In this document: positions 1 through 11,256 of the stretch, piece by piece | Layout of the letters: each line of letters begins with the position of its first letter | Numbering within the stretch: position 1 is the stretch's first letter | From: Hsuehochloa calcarea | Taxonomy: Eukaryota > Streptophyta > Magnoliopsida > Poales > Poaceae | NCBI GenBank assembly: GCA_036346395.1 | Contig: CM070599.1 | Span: forward strand, 14,375,232 to 14,439,231 | Length of the DNA: 64,000 nt | Direction of reading: 5' to 3' | The notes under the pieces: generated by a model | Databases searched by the model: none | What the model was told of the DNA's origin: nothing | The model's input: the letters and a program-made list of their open reading frames with translations, nothing else | Made by a program: the position numbers and the translations under genes

Positions 1-838
1 GTTAAATAGTGACCTGTCTGTCTAATGTATCTTAAAGACTCCTCTAGAGAGAAGTTAAAGTTGGTGGAGGGTGGTTCACAGGGGCTATAAGTTTATAAGG
101 GCTTATAAGCTGGTTTTCTTAGTTATTTTCATGAGTGCGTTGTTATTTTCACGAGTGCGTTCCGTAGTTCAGTTCTTTTGCATTTCTCGCCAGAACTTAT
201 CTCTTTTCCTCATTGAAACAAGAATCCGTTTTGCGGATGGCTAATTCCATGAATAGAGTAGCATTCTCAAGCACTACCCTCAGGTATGTGCTATTATCCC
301 AATAGCTGACTTATAAAAAAACCCAATAAATAGCTTTAAGAAGCCAGAGCTAAGACAAACTAGTACTTCCATACTTATGCTGCTCTTTTCAAACATTGCT
401 TGCACTACTTTTGTATAAGAAGTTATGCATTATTGCTTCTTCAAATATATGTCTTAATATTGGTGTTTGAGAATGCGGCTGCTGTGACTTGTGGTACTGT
501 TTTTAGTTCTGATTTCTGCCCTCCAGAAACTTTTGGGTATGGGTGCTTTACATAGAAAACTCCTTTCAATGAAACCAAGATGTACGCCTCTTTGAAATGA
601 AATAGGGTACAGAGACTAGAAACCTCCCAAGCAGTTGCTGTGTTGTCGTGGGTTGTGAGTTGTGACTAGCCCGGTACCGGTTGGAAACTTTGTAAAAAAG
701 CTGTGGGTACTGGGTAGCAACTAGGGTCGGAACCAAATAAACGGTTGCACTTCTTTTTTGATGAAACTAGGTTGTACTCAATGTTCACGAAGACGTTAAG
801 CACTAGTCGGGTGGTGGACCGACGCCTAAGTGGCCGAC
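1..838. other. Gene-free left flank
   Basis: No protein-coding exon or RNA gene was recognised. The stretch lies upstream, on the same strand, of the INO80C terminal exon, so it is intron if that gene is intact. A phrase near 200-285 reads openly and ends in a donor-like CAG/GTATG, but it resembles no known INO80C exon and is not called. Confidence 0.4.
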
Positions 839-843
839 TCAGC

Positions 844-1966
844 TGTAACATCCCAATTTTTTTTAGAAAAATAATTTAAAATAAATAATTTAATTACATT
901 TATCTATGTTCCAAAAATTTTGGCCCTTTTTTTTAATTTTTCTTCATTTATTAAAGCTCTTTCTAAATCTATAGCGATTAAAAATTTATTTATGTTCAAA
1001 AATTTAAACTAAATTTGTGTTGAGATTATTTTATTTAAGCTCAAAATACCCTATTTAACTACTCTAAAATTTTATAAATTTTTTAAAGCTATCTTGCTAT
1101 TTTTTCAAGTTTTAAAAATATTCAGCATTTTAAAAATAATTACTGTGTAAATGTAAAACAATTATTTTGGTGGTTATTTATTATTTGAATATAAAATATT
1201 GTATTTAGAATTTGAGATTTTTCTCGGATTTTTCGGAGTTTATATGTTATTTTTTTCCAGTTAATTTGTTCTTTCTATGAATTTTCGAAAGTTAAATAAC
1301 TATTTTCTAGATTAAATAATCATTTCCGAAAAATAAAAAATATTGTTCAATTTTTCGCACTGATTCGCATTTGGTAGGGTCTACCCTAGTTAGCCGCTCC
1401 AAAGAATGGGTGCATTAACTCGCATCGGGTCGCTTTACCGCTCTGCATCCAAAGCTGCGGTTTAACTCGAGCATAACCGGCGAACAATTCCCGCGAGCAA
1501 TGTAAAATGCAGTTTAACTTCGACCATAACTTCGGCGAACAATTCCGACCGATCTGTTGCTCGTTCGCCCTTATATATTGGACCGTAGCCTCCCCATCCC
1601 ATTATCTACAACGTCGTCTCTTGGTTTTGGTCGAAGCCCTCCATAGTGCCGTTGGCAAGCCCTCCAAGTGCGGCGAGAACTTCGGTTAGCCCAATCTCTT
1701 CATCCGTTGCTCCATTTCGCACCAAATTTAACCGGTGAGTACCTCTTGAGTTTCCCCACATTTCCATTCAAACGGAATTTTGGTTCCCTTAATGATTCAT
1801 CGTGTCCACAAAAGCCGCCGACGACCACCTCTTCTTCCCCAACTCCGGCGACATAATCTGTGAGCTCTCCCGACCTCCCTCAGCCACCAATGGTCCTCAA
1901 ATATTTACTGGAGAATCCCCAAGCTATCCTCTACAACGCGTTGGTTTAGTTTCGGCTAAAGTGCAC
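844..1966 (+). repeat. Left arm of the palindromic element
   Basis: The arm runs from the TGTAACATCCC terminus through about 500 bp of AT-rich sequence into a GC-richer part with a TATA box, ending at the phrase GGCTAAAGTGCACA. It matches the reverse complement of 2681-3798 along its length with scattered substitutions and small gaps. The AT-rich start followed by a TATA box resembles the U3 of Del/Tekay-like LTRs. Confidence 0.8.
1572..1577 (+). promoter_or_regulatory. TATA box in left arm, pointing into the loop
   Basis: TATATA lies in the context CCCTTATATATTGGACC. It has an inverted counterpart at 3057-3062. Position and context fit an LTR U3 promoter. Activity is inferred, not shown. 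Confidence 0.45.
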
Positions 1967-2680
1967 AGAAGCATCACCGGTCGTCTCTTCTTCCCCATGT
2001 CTGGCAAGAACTCCGTCGAGCCCGATCTCTTCACCCGTTGGGTATTTTTAAGTCCTTTTACCTGCATGTTCCTCAACATTATCTTTCTATTCAAACAGAA
2101 TTTTGTTTTCGTCGATGAGTCACTGCCGCCCATGTCATCTTCTTTGTCTCTAGATCGCCGCCGCTCGCGGAGCCTGTCGTCATCATCCACACCTTCGTCT
2201 TCACCGTTCCACGTTCTACACAGTGTGCACGTGCCTTCATCGGAGCATCGCCGTACTGTTGCCGCCGCCGTGAACCCGATCGCACCGCCACTTCTTCCTT
2301 GTTGCTGGCCACCTCCGTCCTCCTCTGACGACCCGCGTGAGGTGACTTCACTCCCCATCCCTCCCTCTCTTTTGCCCTCTTCGCCGCTAGCGAGAACCAC
2401 CATTGCTTTGGCCATTTTCTCCATCCTCCCTCTCCATGACGAGTGGGCCCCTATTTTCCATTTTTTTTAATCTAATTCAAATACCTAGTCTATGATAAGA
2501 GGACCCAATCCACAATTATTTATATTTTCAGAAAATATTTAATTCACTGACATGTGGACCCACTATCAGATTATCTCCATTAATTTCCAGATTTTCTATC
2601 ATGTCATGTGAAATCAAACTTCCAATGGACTCGTTGGGTAAAAGGTGTTGGGGATTGTGTGAAATCAAACTTCCAAGTTT

Positions 2681-3798
2681 GTGCACTTTAGCCGAAACTA
2701 AACCAATGCGTTGTAGAGGATAGCTTGTGGATTATCTAGTAAATATTAGAGGACCATTGGTGGCCAGGAGCTCGCCGATTATGTCGCCGGAGTTGGGGAA
2801 GAAGAGGTGGCCATCAGTGGCTTTTGTGGCTGTGGTGAATCAGTAAGGGAATTAAAATTCCGTTTGAATAGAAATGTAGGGAAACTCAAGAGGAACTCAC
2901 TGGTTAAATTTGGTTGAAAATAGACAAACGAATGAGGAGATCGGGCTCGTTGATGTTCTCGCCGCACATGGAGAAAAAGGCTTGTAGAGGGCGCTCCAGA
3001 GGGCTTTGGCCAAAACCGAGAGTTTTGGGGAATGGGATGGGAAGGTTATGGTCCAATATATAGGGGCGAAGGAGCAACGGTTCGGTTGGAATTGTTCGCC
3101 GAAGTTATGTCGACAGTTTTCGAAAGCGGAGTGGGTGGAAACAGCTGGCGATGGAGTTAATGCATCAGTTACGGGTGAGGCCACTGACGTGCGGGCCCGA
3201 CCGAATACGAATCGGGTCAAGAGAATTGATAATATCTTTATTTTTCGAAAATAACTATTTAATCTACAAAATAGTTATCTAAATTTTAAAATTTCACAGA
3301 AAGAACAAATTAACTCAGAAAAAAACAGATAAACTCCGAAAAATCCAACAAAATCTCAGATTCTAAATACAATATTTTTTGTTCAAATAAAATAATAACA
3401 ACCAAAATAATTGTTTTATGTTTAATAATTATTTTAAAATACTGAAATTCTTTTGAAACTTGAAAAAATAGCAAGATTGCTCTAAATTTTTTATAAAATT
3501 TCAGAGTAGTTAAATAGGGTATTTTGAGCTTTAATAAAATAATCTTAACACAAATTTAGTTTTTATTTTTTGAACATAAATAATTTTTTAAATTGCTATA
3601 AATTTAGGAAGAGCTTTAATAAATGAAGCAAAATTACCAATGAGGGGAAAAAATACAAAATAGATAAATGCAATTAAATTATTTTTCCAAAAATATATCT
3701 TTTGGGTAAAAAAATTCAAAAAAAGGGCAATTTTTTTTGCAAAATAGATAAATGCAATTAAATTATTTATCCAAAAATATTTTTTTTGGGATGTTACA
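2681..3798 (-). repeat. Right arm of the palindromic element
   Basis: Reverse complement of the left arm: GGCTAAAGTGCAC lies at the inner end and GGATGTTACA at the outer end. Both arms also give matching spurious reading frames, each containing PTFxFKRNF.SL and ending SSSPTPAT, which confirms the duplication independently of base counting. Confidence 0.8.
3057..3062 (-). promoter_or_regulatory. TATA box in right arm, pointing into the loop
   Basis: On the minus strand this reads CCCCTATATATTGGACC, the counterpart of the TATA box at 1572. The two candidate promoters are convergent. Confidence 0.45.
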
Positions 3799-3803
3799 TC
3801 AGC

Positions 3804-5661
3804 AGAGTGGAGCGGAGCTGAGGGAAGGGGGGGGGGAGTGTTGGACCACCTTCCTCGCCTCATCCGGCCTTGGCTACCAAGGTGGCCGCCTTGGAACACC
3901 TATGGGGCCGGCCGCCTAGGCACCCGACTTTGCCCCAAGTTTTGGCGACCAACCGGCGTCGAGCGCCTAGGCGTCTGCCTAAGTCGATGTCACGAACACT
4001 GGTTGTACATGGTGAAATTTGAAATAATTTCTAAAAATACTGCTAAATAATGTGAAAATGGCTGCAGGTGTAATGTAAATGACCCAATCCTAGTCAATTT
4101 CACCTTTTTTTAAAGAATCTTTGAATGAACACAGCTTGTATTTTTTTTCAATGTTTCTCAAATTTGGCGGAGCACTAATCACTTTAGGATTGCAATGTTT
4201 GCATATGCATATTTCATTCATGTGTCCGGGATAATAATATGCAATTATGACCTATAAAGTAGTAATATATGACTAGAGGAGAAACACAAGCTAACAAGCA
4301 AGGTTATCGTGATTGTGATTGAAGGATTGTACTGATCATATGAATACCTTGTGACTCAGATTATTATTATTGTAGAAATGTATTGCAATTTGTTTGGTCG
4401 TTTGGAATCACAATCCAGATTACATGATTGCTAGAATTATGGGCTGTTTTTATTTTTACTAGACAAAAAAATCACAGTGAACCTATTTTTACTTGAGATA
4501 AAAAATCGTAGTGAACCGAAGATTTGGTTTTGATATCTTCCCTCCTGTCACATGATTCTAGCCCATTTAGATTTTTTACTTGAGAAAAATTTCACTATCA
4601 ACCTAAATTTGTTGGTTTTTGATATGTTCCCTCCTGTCACATAGGTAACTAAAGACTTTCATGCCTTGGCAGTTCCTAAAGTCAGTAATTTGTTCTTTTG
4701 ATCCTTAGTGTATGACTCAATTTCTGTTTTTGTTTTGGTTGTGCTCATACTCTGGTTATAGAATTTCCATATATATGTTTTTTTAACCTCCATATTGATA
4801 TTAGAGTCCGAAAGTTGAAACTGAACTAACTCTGTGAAGTGTGAACTAAACAGGCTACTGTAGATAAGTTATTGTAGTTTAATATTGATATAGATTACCT
4901 TAAAAAATGTTAGTTTAAGTGAATTCTATGTAGAACTTGGAGGTTGAAAGCTTGATTACTATTTTGGCTTGGATGACTATCTGTAGGTTTAGAACAGCAA
5001 GTGAATTCTTCTGCAGTTCAATTTGGTTAATTTTACAACATTTTTTTGCCTGTCTTTGTAGCATTTCTCTACTACATATTTTGTTAATGTCAACTCAGTT
5101 CTGCCTGTTATCACTTAGTGTCATAAACTTCACTGCAACTCTTTGCTGAGGCATGGACATCGACTCAGCTGAAATCTGTGTTATTTTAGGACCAAGGCTA
5201 AGCTGCCAAAAAAAAAGAAATAGACCTGGCTATTGGGCCAGACTCAAGTCTAGGGAAAACGGCCTAAATGAAACGGGTCTGGCACCAACCATCCATCCCG
5301 GCCCGGCTTTTACTCGAGTTTAGTAACCCTCATGACATAGGACAAGGACAAGAAACAGAGAAAGAGAACAGAAAATTGAAAGAAGACAAAACAAGAAACA
5401 CACAAATATCTGTGTTGCTAAAATTTGTTTTCCTTGTGAGAATCCAATGTATTTCATCCAGTTCAACTTATTTGGTTTTGCTGCCTAGCTTGTATGACAT
5501 TTATTTCGTCGTACTTGCCTTTTGCAGTGATGGAATTTCAGCAGCGCGAGCTGCTGCGTTCTTAATCAGCACTTTAATGGCCGATTGTACATTAGTTGAT
5601 GTCTCATATGCTTTCAGTTAAGGTGTTACCTTATGAATTTTATTTTAAAATTTTCTTGCAG
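3804..5661. other. Non-coding stretch before the INO80C exon
   Basis: No gene was recognised. 3804-4010 is a GC-rich relic rich in CCTTGG and CGCCTAGGC phrases, a common grass repeat type. The rest is AT-rich and pyrimidine-biased, as expected of a plant intron, and ends in the acceptor TTTTCTTGCAG at 5651-5661. Confidence 0.45.
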
Positions 5662-5793
5662 GCACCATATGTGGATCCGAGGACAAAGCTGCGGTATGCT
5701 GATCCAGAGGTGTTCAAGCAGATCAGAATGCTTCCCTATGAATATGTCCAAAGGTATTTGGCCTTGAGAAATGCAGCAGTTGTACTGAGATGA
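5662..5793 (+). CDS. INO80 complex subunit C (IES6-like), terminal exon
   Basis: The exon follows a canonical acceptor (TTCTTGCAG) and encodes 43 residues from APYVDPRTKLRYADPEVF to QRYLALRNAAVVLR, then TGA at 5791-5793. This is the YL1 C-terminal domain typical of INO80C/Ies6, a small subunit of the INO80 chromatin remodeller that helps the ATPase engage nucleosomes in the nucleus. The family normally carries upstream sequence ending ...CDITGFE just before APY. No matching exon exists at 1-5661, so the remaining exons must lie left of the window or be lost. If the gene is intact, its last intron exceeds 5.6 kb and contains the palindromic element. The reading frame is clean. A retained terminal-exon fragment is the alternative. 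Confidence 0.85.
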   Translation, partial: APYVDPRTKLRYADPEVFKQIRMLPYEYVQRYLALRNAAVVLR

Positions 5794-6370
5794 CTATCAC
5801 GGCGCTACTGTATTACCAGGCAATACCTATGTTGAAGAAAAATGTTCTCCTGACTGTTGCGCGCTCACATGAATATTCTGAATGTACACATACTTCATTT
5901 CAAACAGATGTTTTCACCTTCCTCGTAAATTGAGACTTGTGCCTGAGTGCGTCTGTCGTTGGAATGTTATGTCCTTCTATACCGATGTTTTGAGAATCAA
6001 ATCTGTTGTCCACCGGCCAGTTTTTTTATCGTTCAACATCGCATATTTGCAGTTTTCTCTGCGAACATGAAATTTTTGCAATTTGCATCCTGCCAGTTTC
6101 GTCCAAAAAGCACGTCCCTATTGGGGACTGCACCGTGCCCGAATATCAATACGGTAATCTTTGTCGATTACCAAAAATGACCGGTTTATGAATATTATCA
6201 GTAACCATGTGCAGGTCCGCTATAGTGTTTTTTTTTTCGCTCAAGGATCAAGATCAAATGAACCAGCATGTAGTGAGTTTTTCGACTTACCGCCTATTTG
6301 GACGGGGAATCGGGGTCCAAATTCTTAAAAACTAAATCTTTAAAATCCTAATACATCGGTGAGATATAAT
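5794..6370 (+). other. Probable 3' UTR and downstream of INO80C
   Basis: The first 200-300 bases after the stop are probably 3' UTR. No exact AATAAA signal is placed. Beyond that no gene is seen. From about 6285 the sequence resembles worn MITE-type DNA. Confidence 0.35.
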
Positions 6371-6448
6371 GTGATAAATCATCAAATATACATATTTTGT
6401 GTGGCAAATCATCGAATATACATCTTTTGTGCGGTAAATCATCGATAA
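6371..6448. repeat. 30-bp tandem repeat, about 2.5 units
   Basis: Successive units begin GATAAATCATC, GCAAATCATC and GTAAATCATC at a period of 30 bases, with the body AATATACATNTTTTGTG. A few substitutions separate the units. Confidence 0.8.
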
Positions 6449-6762
6449 TTCCTCTCATTTAGGCCTACTGTGGTCAGAGTTCCTCCCGTCAATTTCTCTC
6501 ACAGGCGAGAAGGTGCCTGGTTTTGCAGCTCCGGTGTTGCCTGAGGCTGCCGACGACGACCAGGAGGCTAACCACTTCTTTCCTGCCCATCCAGTCTCTT
6601 ATCTCCAAATGAGCAGAAGAGGCCCCAATCCATGGGCGAGTAGCAACTAGCCAGCCGTTCAGAGCCATCACCAACCGCGGAAGAGTTTCGGAGAGGTTTG
6701 CCCATTACCACCAGACGCTACTGCAGCAAACATCGACGGACGTGTGACCTGTTTCTAGAGGA

Positions 6763-6842
6763 TTCAAGGGACCTAGATGCAATATCATATATGTTGAAGG
6801 TTTTCAAGGGACCTAGATGCAATATCATATATGTTGAAGGTT
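6763..6842. repeat. Perfect 40-bp tandem duplication
   Basis: Two identical 40-bp units start TTCAAGGGACCTAGATGC at 6763 and 6803. Identity across all 40 bases points to a recent duplication. No coding context. Confidence 0.9.
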
Positions 6843-7900
6843 TTCTATGTAATTTGTGGGGCATAATGAACCCAAATTTTAGGGCCCGAGTATCTTAAAA
6901 GAAAACAAATAAAAACTTTGCTGGAATCAACAAACTCATCTTTATTAGAAAATGAACTTTACTGAATATTACGGTACAACTTACTGAATTTTATAGTAAA
7001 CAACCACGAGGTACAACATCCAACATACAAAAGCTAACTAATGATCTAAGCAAGGATAAAAAACCGGTAACGGAAATGACCAGACCTCAGCACGGTTCCG
7101 AATTTTGGTAAAAAAAATCGGAAATTTCGGTGCTACCGGTGAGGGCCGGTAAGAATATAAACCGGTCTCAAAAAATTTGGTTTGGATGAATTTTGCTTGA
7201 ATTTGATTTTTTATTTAAAATTCTAATTCTAATTTGAAAATTTCAGCAATTTTTTTTTCCAATTTTCGGCCATACAACCTCCGGTAAAAAAAACCTTGGA
7301 CCTCAGTTGGCACCGATAAGCGTCTAGTTCCTGGTGGTTGCCGGATAAAAAAGACCTCTCCAAATTTTGAATTCAAAACCAGTGGCTAGTAACAAAAAAA
7401 ATTGAAGGTGTTACCTGCCTGTTCCTGATGAATACAAAATGTATTAACTAAAACATGCAAAAGTTATTTGATCGAATATAAAGACTAGACAAAAAATATA
7501 CAATATAAAGCGACAAATTTCAATAGCAAACATCTTATTCAAATTCAAAATTTGAAGCTCATTGGCTCAACAATATTTTCTCCTGGTTCTCACCAAGATG
7601 TCTGCCTACCAGCCTGTTCCAGCCGGTTACTGTCGTCGTTTTAATCCCAGGATGTAAGATCACTTATAACACCAGCAGCATTATAGCCAACATAATGAAT
7701 TTGTTAATCTTCATCCTGAGCATCAGATGACAAACTATCTTCTCCTATAGTAAAAAGTCGATAAAACAATTGCATGTATCAATTACTTCTGGCAAAAAAA
7801 AATATGGGCAGATAACAATTCACACATGGCTCAAAATCACAAATGAAACATGAAAATTATTTGCAGTGAAGCAAAGCAACATGCTACATAGTCACCCATA
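6843..7900. other. Gene-free, AT-rich repeat relics
   Basis: No gene was recognised. Around 7060-7290 there are clustered CCGGTA and TTTCGG phrases of the kind found in worn hAT-type MITEs, but no ends or target duplications could be defined. Confidence 0.4.
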
Positions 7901-10706
7901 CAGGGGCGGATCTAGAATAAAAATGACCGGGTGTCCCATACGTATCACACATATCTAATTATGAAGCAATGTTGTATTTAAATTAAAATAGTAATGTATT
8001 AAACAATTCTACATGACGTATAAAGAAATAGCCATCAAAGTGCTTACCAAAACAAAGAGTACTACACTCCTAGTAGTAGTTTTGGTTAACTGTAGCAAAG
8101 TGAATAAATGATGGATAAAGTTCCAAACTATGGACAAAAGATGGTCGGGATCGGCAAAAAACAACATCTGACCTTGATAGCCTACAAAAAGTAGAATAAA
8201 TCATTTAGTAAAATTTTAAGTAAAAGAATCATGAATTTATCGAAACAAAGATAAGTACATTACATTTTATATGTTCTTTCTACGCTCCCTTAAGTTCTGG
8301 AAGCGATGAATTACAGCATCATTGGCAACTTTCTCCATTTCGCATTTCTCCACATAGCAAATAAGACAATCTCTCAAGAAGTCATCGCTAATGCGATTGC
8401 GCAAATATGTTTTCACAATTTTTATGGCTGAAAAGCATCTCTCAACTGTAGCAGTGGCAACAGGCAACACTAGTGTTAGCTTCAAAAGTCGATAAACCAA
8501 AGGATAGCAAATATGTTTCCTTGTCTCCACCATTTTTTGAGAAAGGTCGCTAATAGTCTCTATGTTAGAGAATCTATCATCCGCATACACGTCGGCAATG
8601 TAGAGGCGAAGGTGGTGTTTAAGGTCCCGCAATTCCCCGTCATCAAAATCATTGGGATAAAGTTTAGCTAGATCCATCAAATGCTCCAAATTGAAATCAC
8701 GAAATGATTCTCTTGGACTCAAAGCGGCCGAGCAAACAAGCAATCTAGAGTTTTTCTCGTTGAAGCGACCATCGAGTTCTTGAAGTAACCAATCAAGAAC
8801 ATCATTAAAACAATCTACATCATAATGATGCTTATTGGTAATTCCAGATTTTTGGCGTGGCTTCTTTGGATTTACGTATGCTTCTCCTATTTCTAATTTG
8901 GAAATAGCATACTTCTCACAGAAGGCATACACTTCATCTAAGATAGAAGCACATCCATGCCTCCTAAGCTCGTCCAAATGGCTTTTGGTTGATTTCACAC
9001 AATCAATGGCATTCACAATGTCTTGATCCTTCCTTTGTAGAGTTAATGACAATGTGTTTGTGATTATTAAGATGGTCAACATAAGTTGCAAATAAAACAC
9101 AAAATCAAATGACTGAAAATAAACTAAAAGCCCCCATGCTTGCCTTCTATTTTTATCATCCTTGTCTTCTTGTTCCACATATTCTAGCACTTTAACAACC
9201 ATTGGGAACAAATCAACCAAACTCTTAAGAGTTTTATAGTGAGAACTCCAACGAGTGTCTCCGGGTCTTTGAAGACAAAGTTCTTGATTTAACCCTGTCC
9301 CAGTTTTAAGTAACCCACAACCTAAGGCCTCATGCACTTGTTCTCGATTGATATCTCGAATCTTATCCATTCTCTTGGAAGATCCACCAACCACATTTAG
9401 CAAAACAGAAATCATATCAAAAAGGTTACCAATGCATTTATGCTTTCTTACAACAGCCACGACAATTAATTGAAGTCAGAGCAAAACAATGGATATAATA
9501 TCTCGAGCTATTTTCTCTCATAATCAATGATTGCAAGCCATTAAACTCACCTCGCATATTGCTAGCACCATCGTATCCTTGGCCTCTAACTTGCTTCAAG
9601 CTTAGCTTATATTCCGCAAATAAAGAATCAATAGAGGACTTGAGGTACGAAGAAGTTGTCTCTTTTACATGAACAAGACCAACAAACCTCTCTTTAACAA
9701 TTCCACATTTATCAACATATCTCAAGACCACAACCATTTGTTCTTTGCAAGCCACATCCCTAGACTCATCAACTAGCAAGCAAAACACATCATGTCCAAT
9801 TTCTTCAAGAATAGATTGCAATATTTCCTTTGCAAAATAATAAACTATGTCCTTTTGAATGCTTGGAGACACCATCAAATTATTACCTGGAGCATTGTTT
9901 CCCACAACCTTGCCTACAGTTGGATTCTGCTCAGCTGTATAAGCATGGAATTCCTTGAAATTTCCTTTATTGGAGGACTCATCAGACTCATCATGGCCTC
10001 GAAAAGGCAATCCTTTCTTTAATAACACTCTAGCAACATCAACTGAGGCATTTAGTTGAGTATAATAAGCAATCTTCTCAGCATTACTTTGGTTATTCAA
10101 AGCAACATAAATGTGTTGGTCTTGTTTCAACAAAGAATCACAATCTCTCTTTGCTTGGTTGTGAACACTATTGACATCTCCTACATGCTCCTTTAGTCTA
10201 AATTTTTTGTTCCAACTAGACCATCCAGTTGTAACGAATGCATCATACCCAGCTTCCTTCTTGTTGCGGCCACTAAACAAGAAACAATAAAAACAATATG
10301 CTCTATCTTTGGATTCGCTATACTCAAGCCAACTCCCAAACTCAGCAAACCATTCAGAATTAAACCTTCTATTTTTACTGCCAATCGTCGAATATGGAAA
10401 ATCAAAAGTACGAGGTTGGCAAGGCCCATTATCAATGTACTTTCTTCTTACCACATCCTTTTGATTAGGAAGGTACTCCTCTATTCTTCTCCTTTTGCTG
10501 GGATCAAATTGAATCTCCTCTTTCCAATTGATTACTTTTGTAGGAGAAATCCTTGCATTAGTGGCATTATTTTCTTCATGGGAGGGGCCATGGTTCTGTT
10601 CATGTGATGAGACATCATTCTCCTCTCGTGGTGGAGCTTTCCTTTTAAGAAACCTTTCCATAAATTTACCTGTCAATGTCATTTGCCAATTATTTAAATA
10701 CTCCAT
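7901..10706 (-). mobile_element. hAT transposon, ZMYM1/TTF type; only the left end located
   Basis: The left end CAGGGGCGGATCTAG at 7901 is the classic start of this plant hAT family, and the transposase reads toward it on the minus strand. No inverted partner (...CCGCCCCTG) or 8-bp target duplication was found to the right of 10706, so the 5' end is lost or degraded. 7920-8260 is AT-rich 3' sequence without a gene. Confidence 0.7.
8267..10661 (-). pseudogene. hAT transposase with TTF-type zinc finger, one frame lesion
   Basis: Two overlapping frames, 9438-10661 and 8267-9460, together give one protein of roughly 800 residues. In order it shows a basic N-terminus (MERFLKRKAPP), a TTF-type zinc-finger region (WFAEFGSWLEYS then YCFYCFLFSG), the first catalytic Asp in CLLVDESRD, the second in GYDGASNM, and the C-terminal hAT dimerisation block (LPVATATVERCFSAIK). 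Such enzymes cut and paste hAT elements and integrate them with 8-bp duplications. MERF at 10661 is preferred as start over the longer frame at 10706 because relatives begin this way and the upstream part looks like intron end. A small deletion near 9475-9481, after HCFA, shifts the frame and creates TGA. This is the only break seen, so the copy is young or recently silenced. Confidence 0.85.
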
Positions 10707-11256
10707 TAGATATTTGTACTATAGAATAATAGAAGCATACATTTATAGTTAATTATTTAAAATTGCGAGGCTTACTTACTTGACATTGTGTCTCAACTCT
10801 CAAGTAGCCAAAACCTCACTAGGTATTCTAATTCCCACTACCAGAGTACCAGTCTACCACAATTGTAAACCACAATCCTAGAGGGTTTGAGAAAATCAAC
10901 CAACGATTAGCAAATTGAATCCCTAAAACATAAAATTAGTAAACAGTAATTGTGCTTGATATAAATCGTATTACTGACTACCGAGAGAAATCGAAATTAC
11001 CTAGTGATGGGCTGAAAGAGCAGCAGCAATGCAGGCTATCAGAAAGGAAACTTCAGAAGCATGAATGCACAGATATGCTATTATAGCGTAAACTAATCAT
11101 AATAACAGTTCCTTGTATGTATTTTTGAACTAACAGTTCATTACAAGTTTGCATAATAAGCTACTTTATAGAAGTATTCAAATCCATCTGAGGCACTTTG
11201 AAGCCTACCTGCTGTGGTTGTTTGGGTAGGTCATATTCCGCGGGTCCCACGGTGAC
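10707..11256. other. Region between hAT transposase and the PMD pseudogene
   Basis: No gene was recognised. It may hold the transposase 5' UTR, a first intron and the missing right end of the hAT element. Confidence 0.35.

Larger units (their letters stand above)
844..3798. mobile_element. Palindromic LTR-like element with 5-bp TSD
   Basis: The element starts TGTAACATCCCAATTTT and ends with the inverse GGGATGTTACA. It is flanked by the perfect 5-bp duplication TCAGC (839-843 and 3799-3803). TG...CA ends with a 5-bp TSD are the signature of LTR-retrotransposon integration, not of hAT (8 bp) or Mutator (about 9 bp) elements. The TGTAACATCCC end also matches the Ty3 LTR starts at 38136, 48298 (-) and 63913 (-). 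Unlike a normal LTR, the first 1.12 kb is repeated in inverted orientation as the last 1.12 kb, around a loop of about 0.7 kb. The loop contains a short direct repeat (2608 and 2659) and phrases resembling the arms. No gag or pol is present. It is best read as one integrated unit made of two head-to-head LTR 5' halves. Unrelated fold-back transposons are the alternative. Confidence 0.75.

Noticed and set aside
196..284. Possible small exon with donor-like end
   Set aside because: Does not match INO80C or any other family I know; evidence too weak.
1802..2470. A 222-residue open frame and its antisense partner in the palindromic element
   Set aside because: Low-complexity Ser/Pro-rich translation with no domain, lying in LTR-type GC-rich sequence; both arms give equivalent spurious frames.
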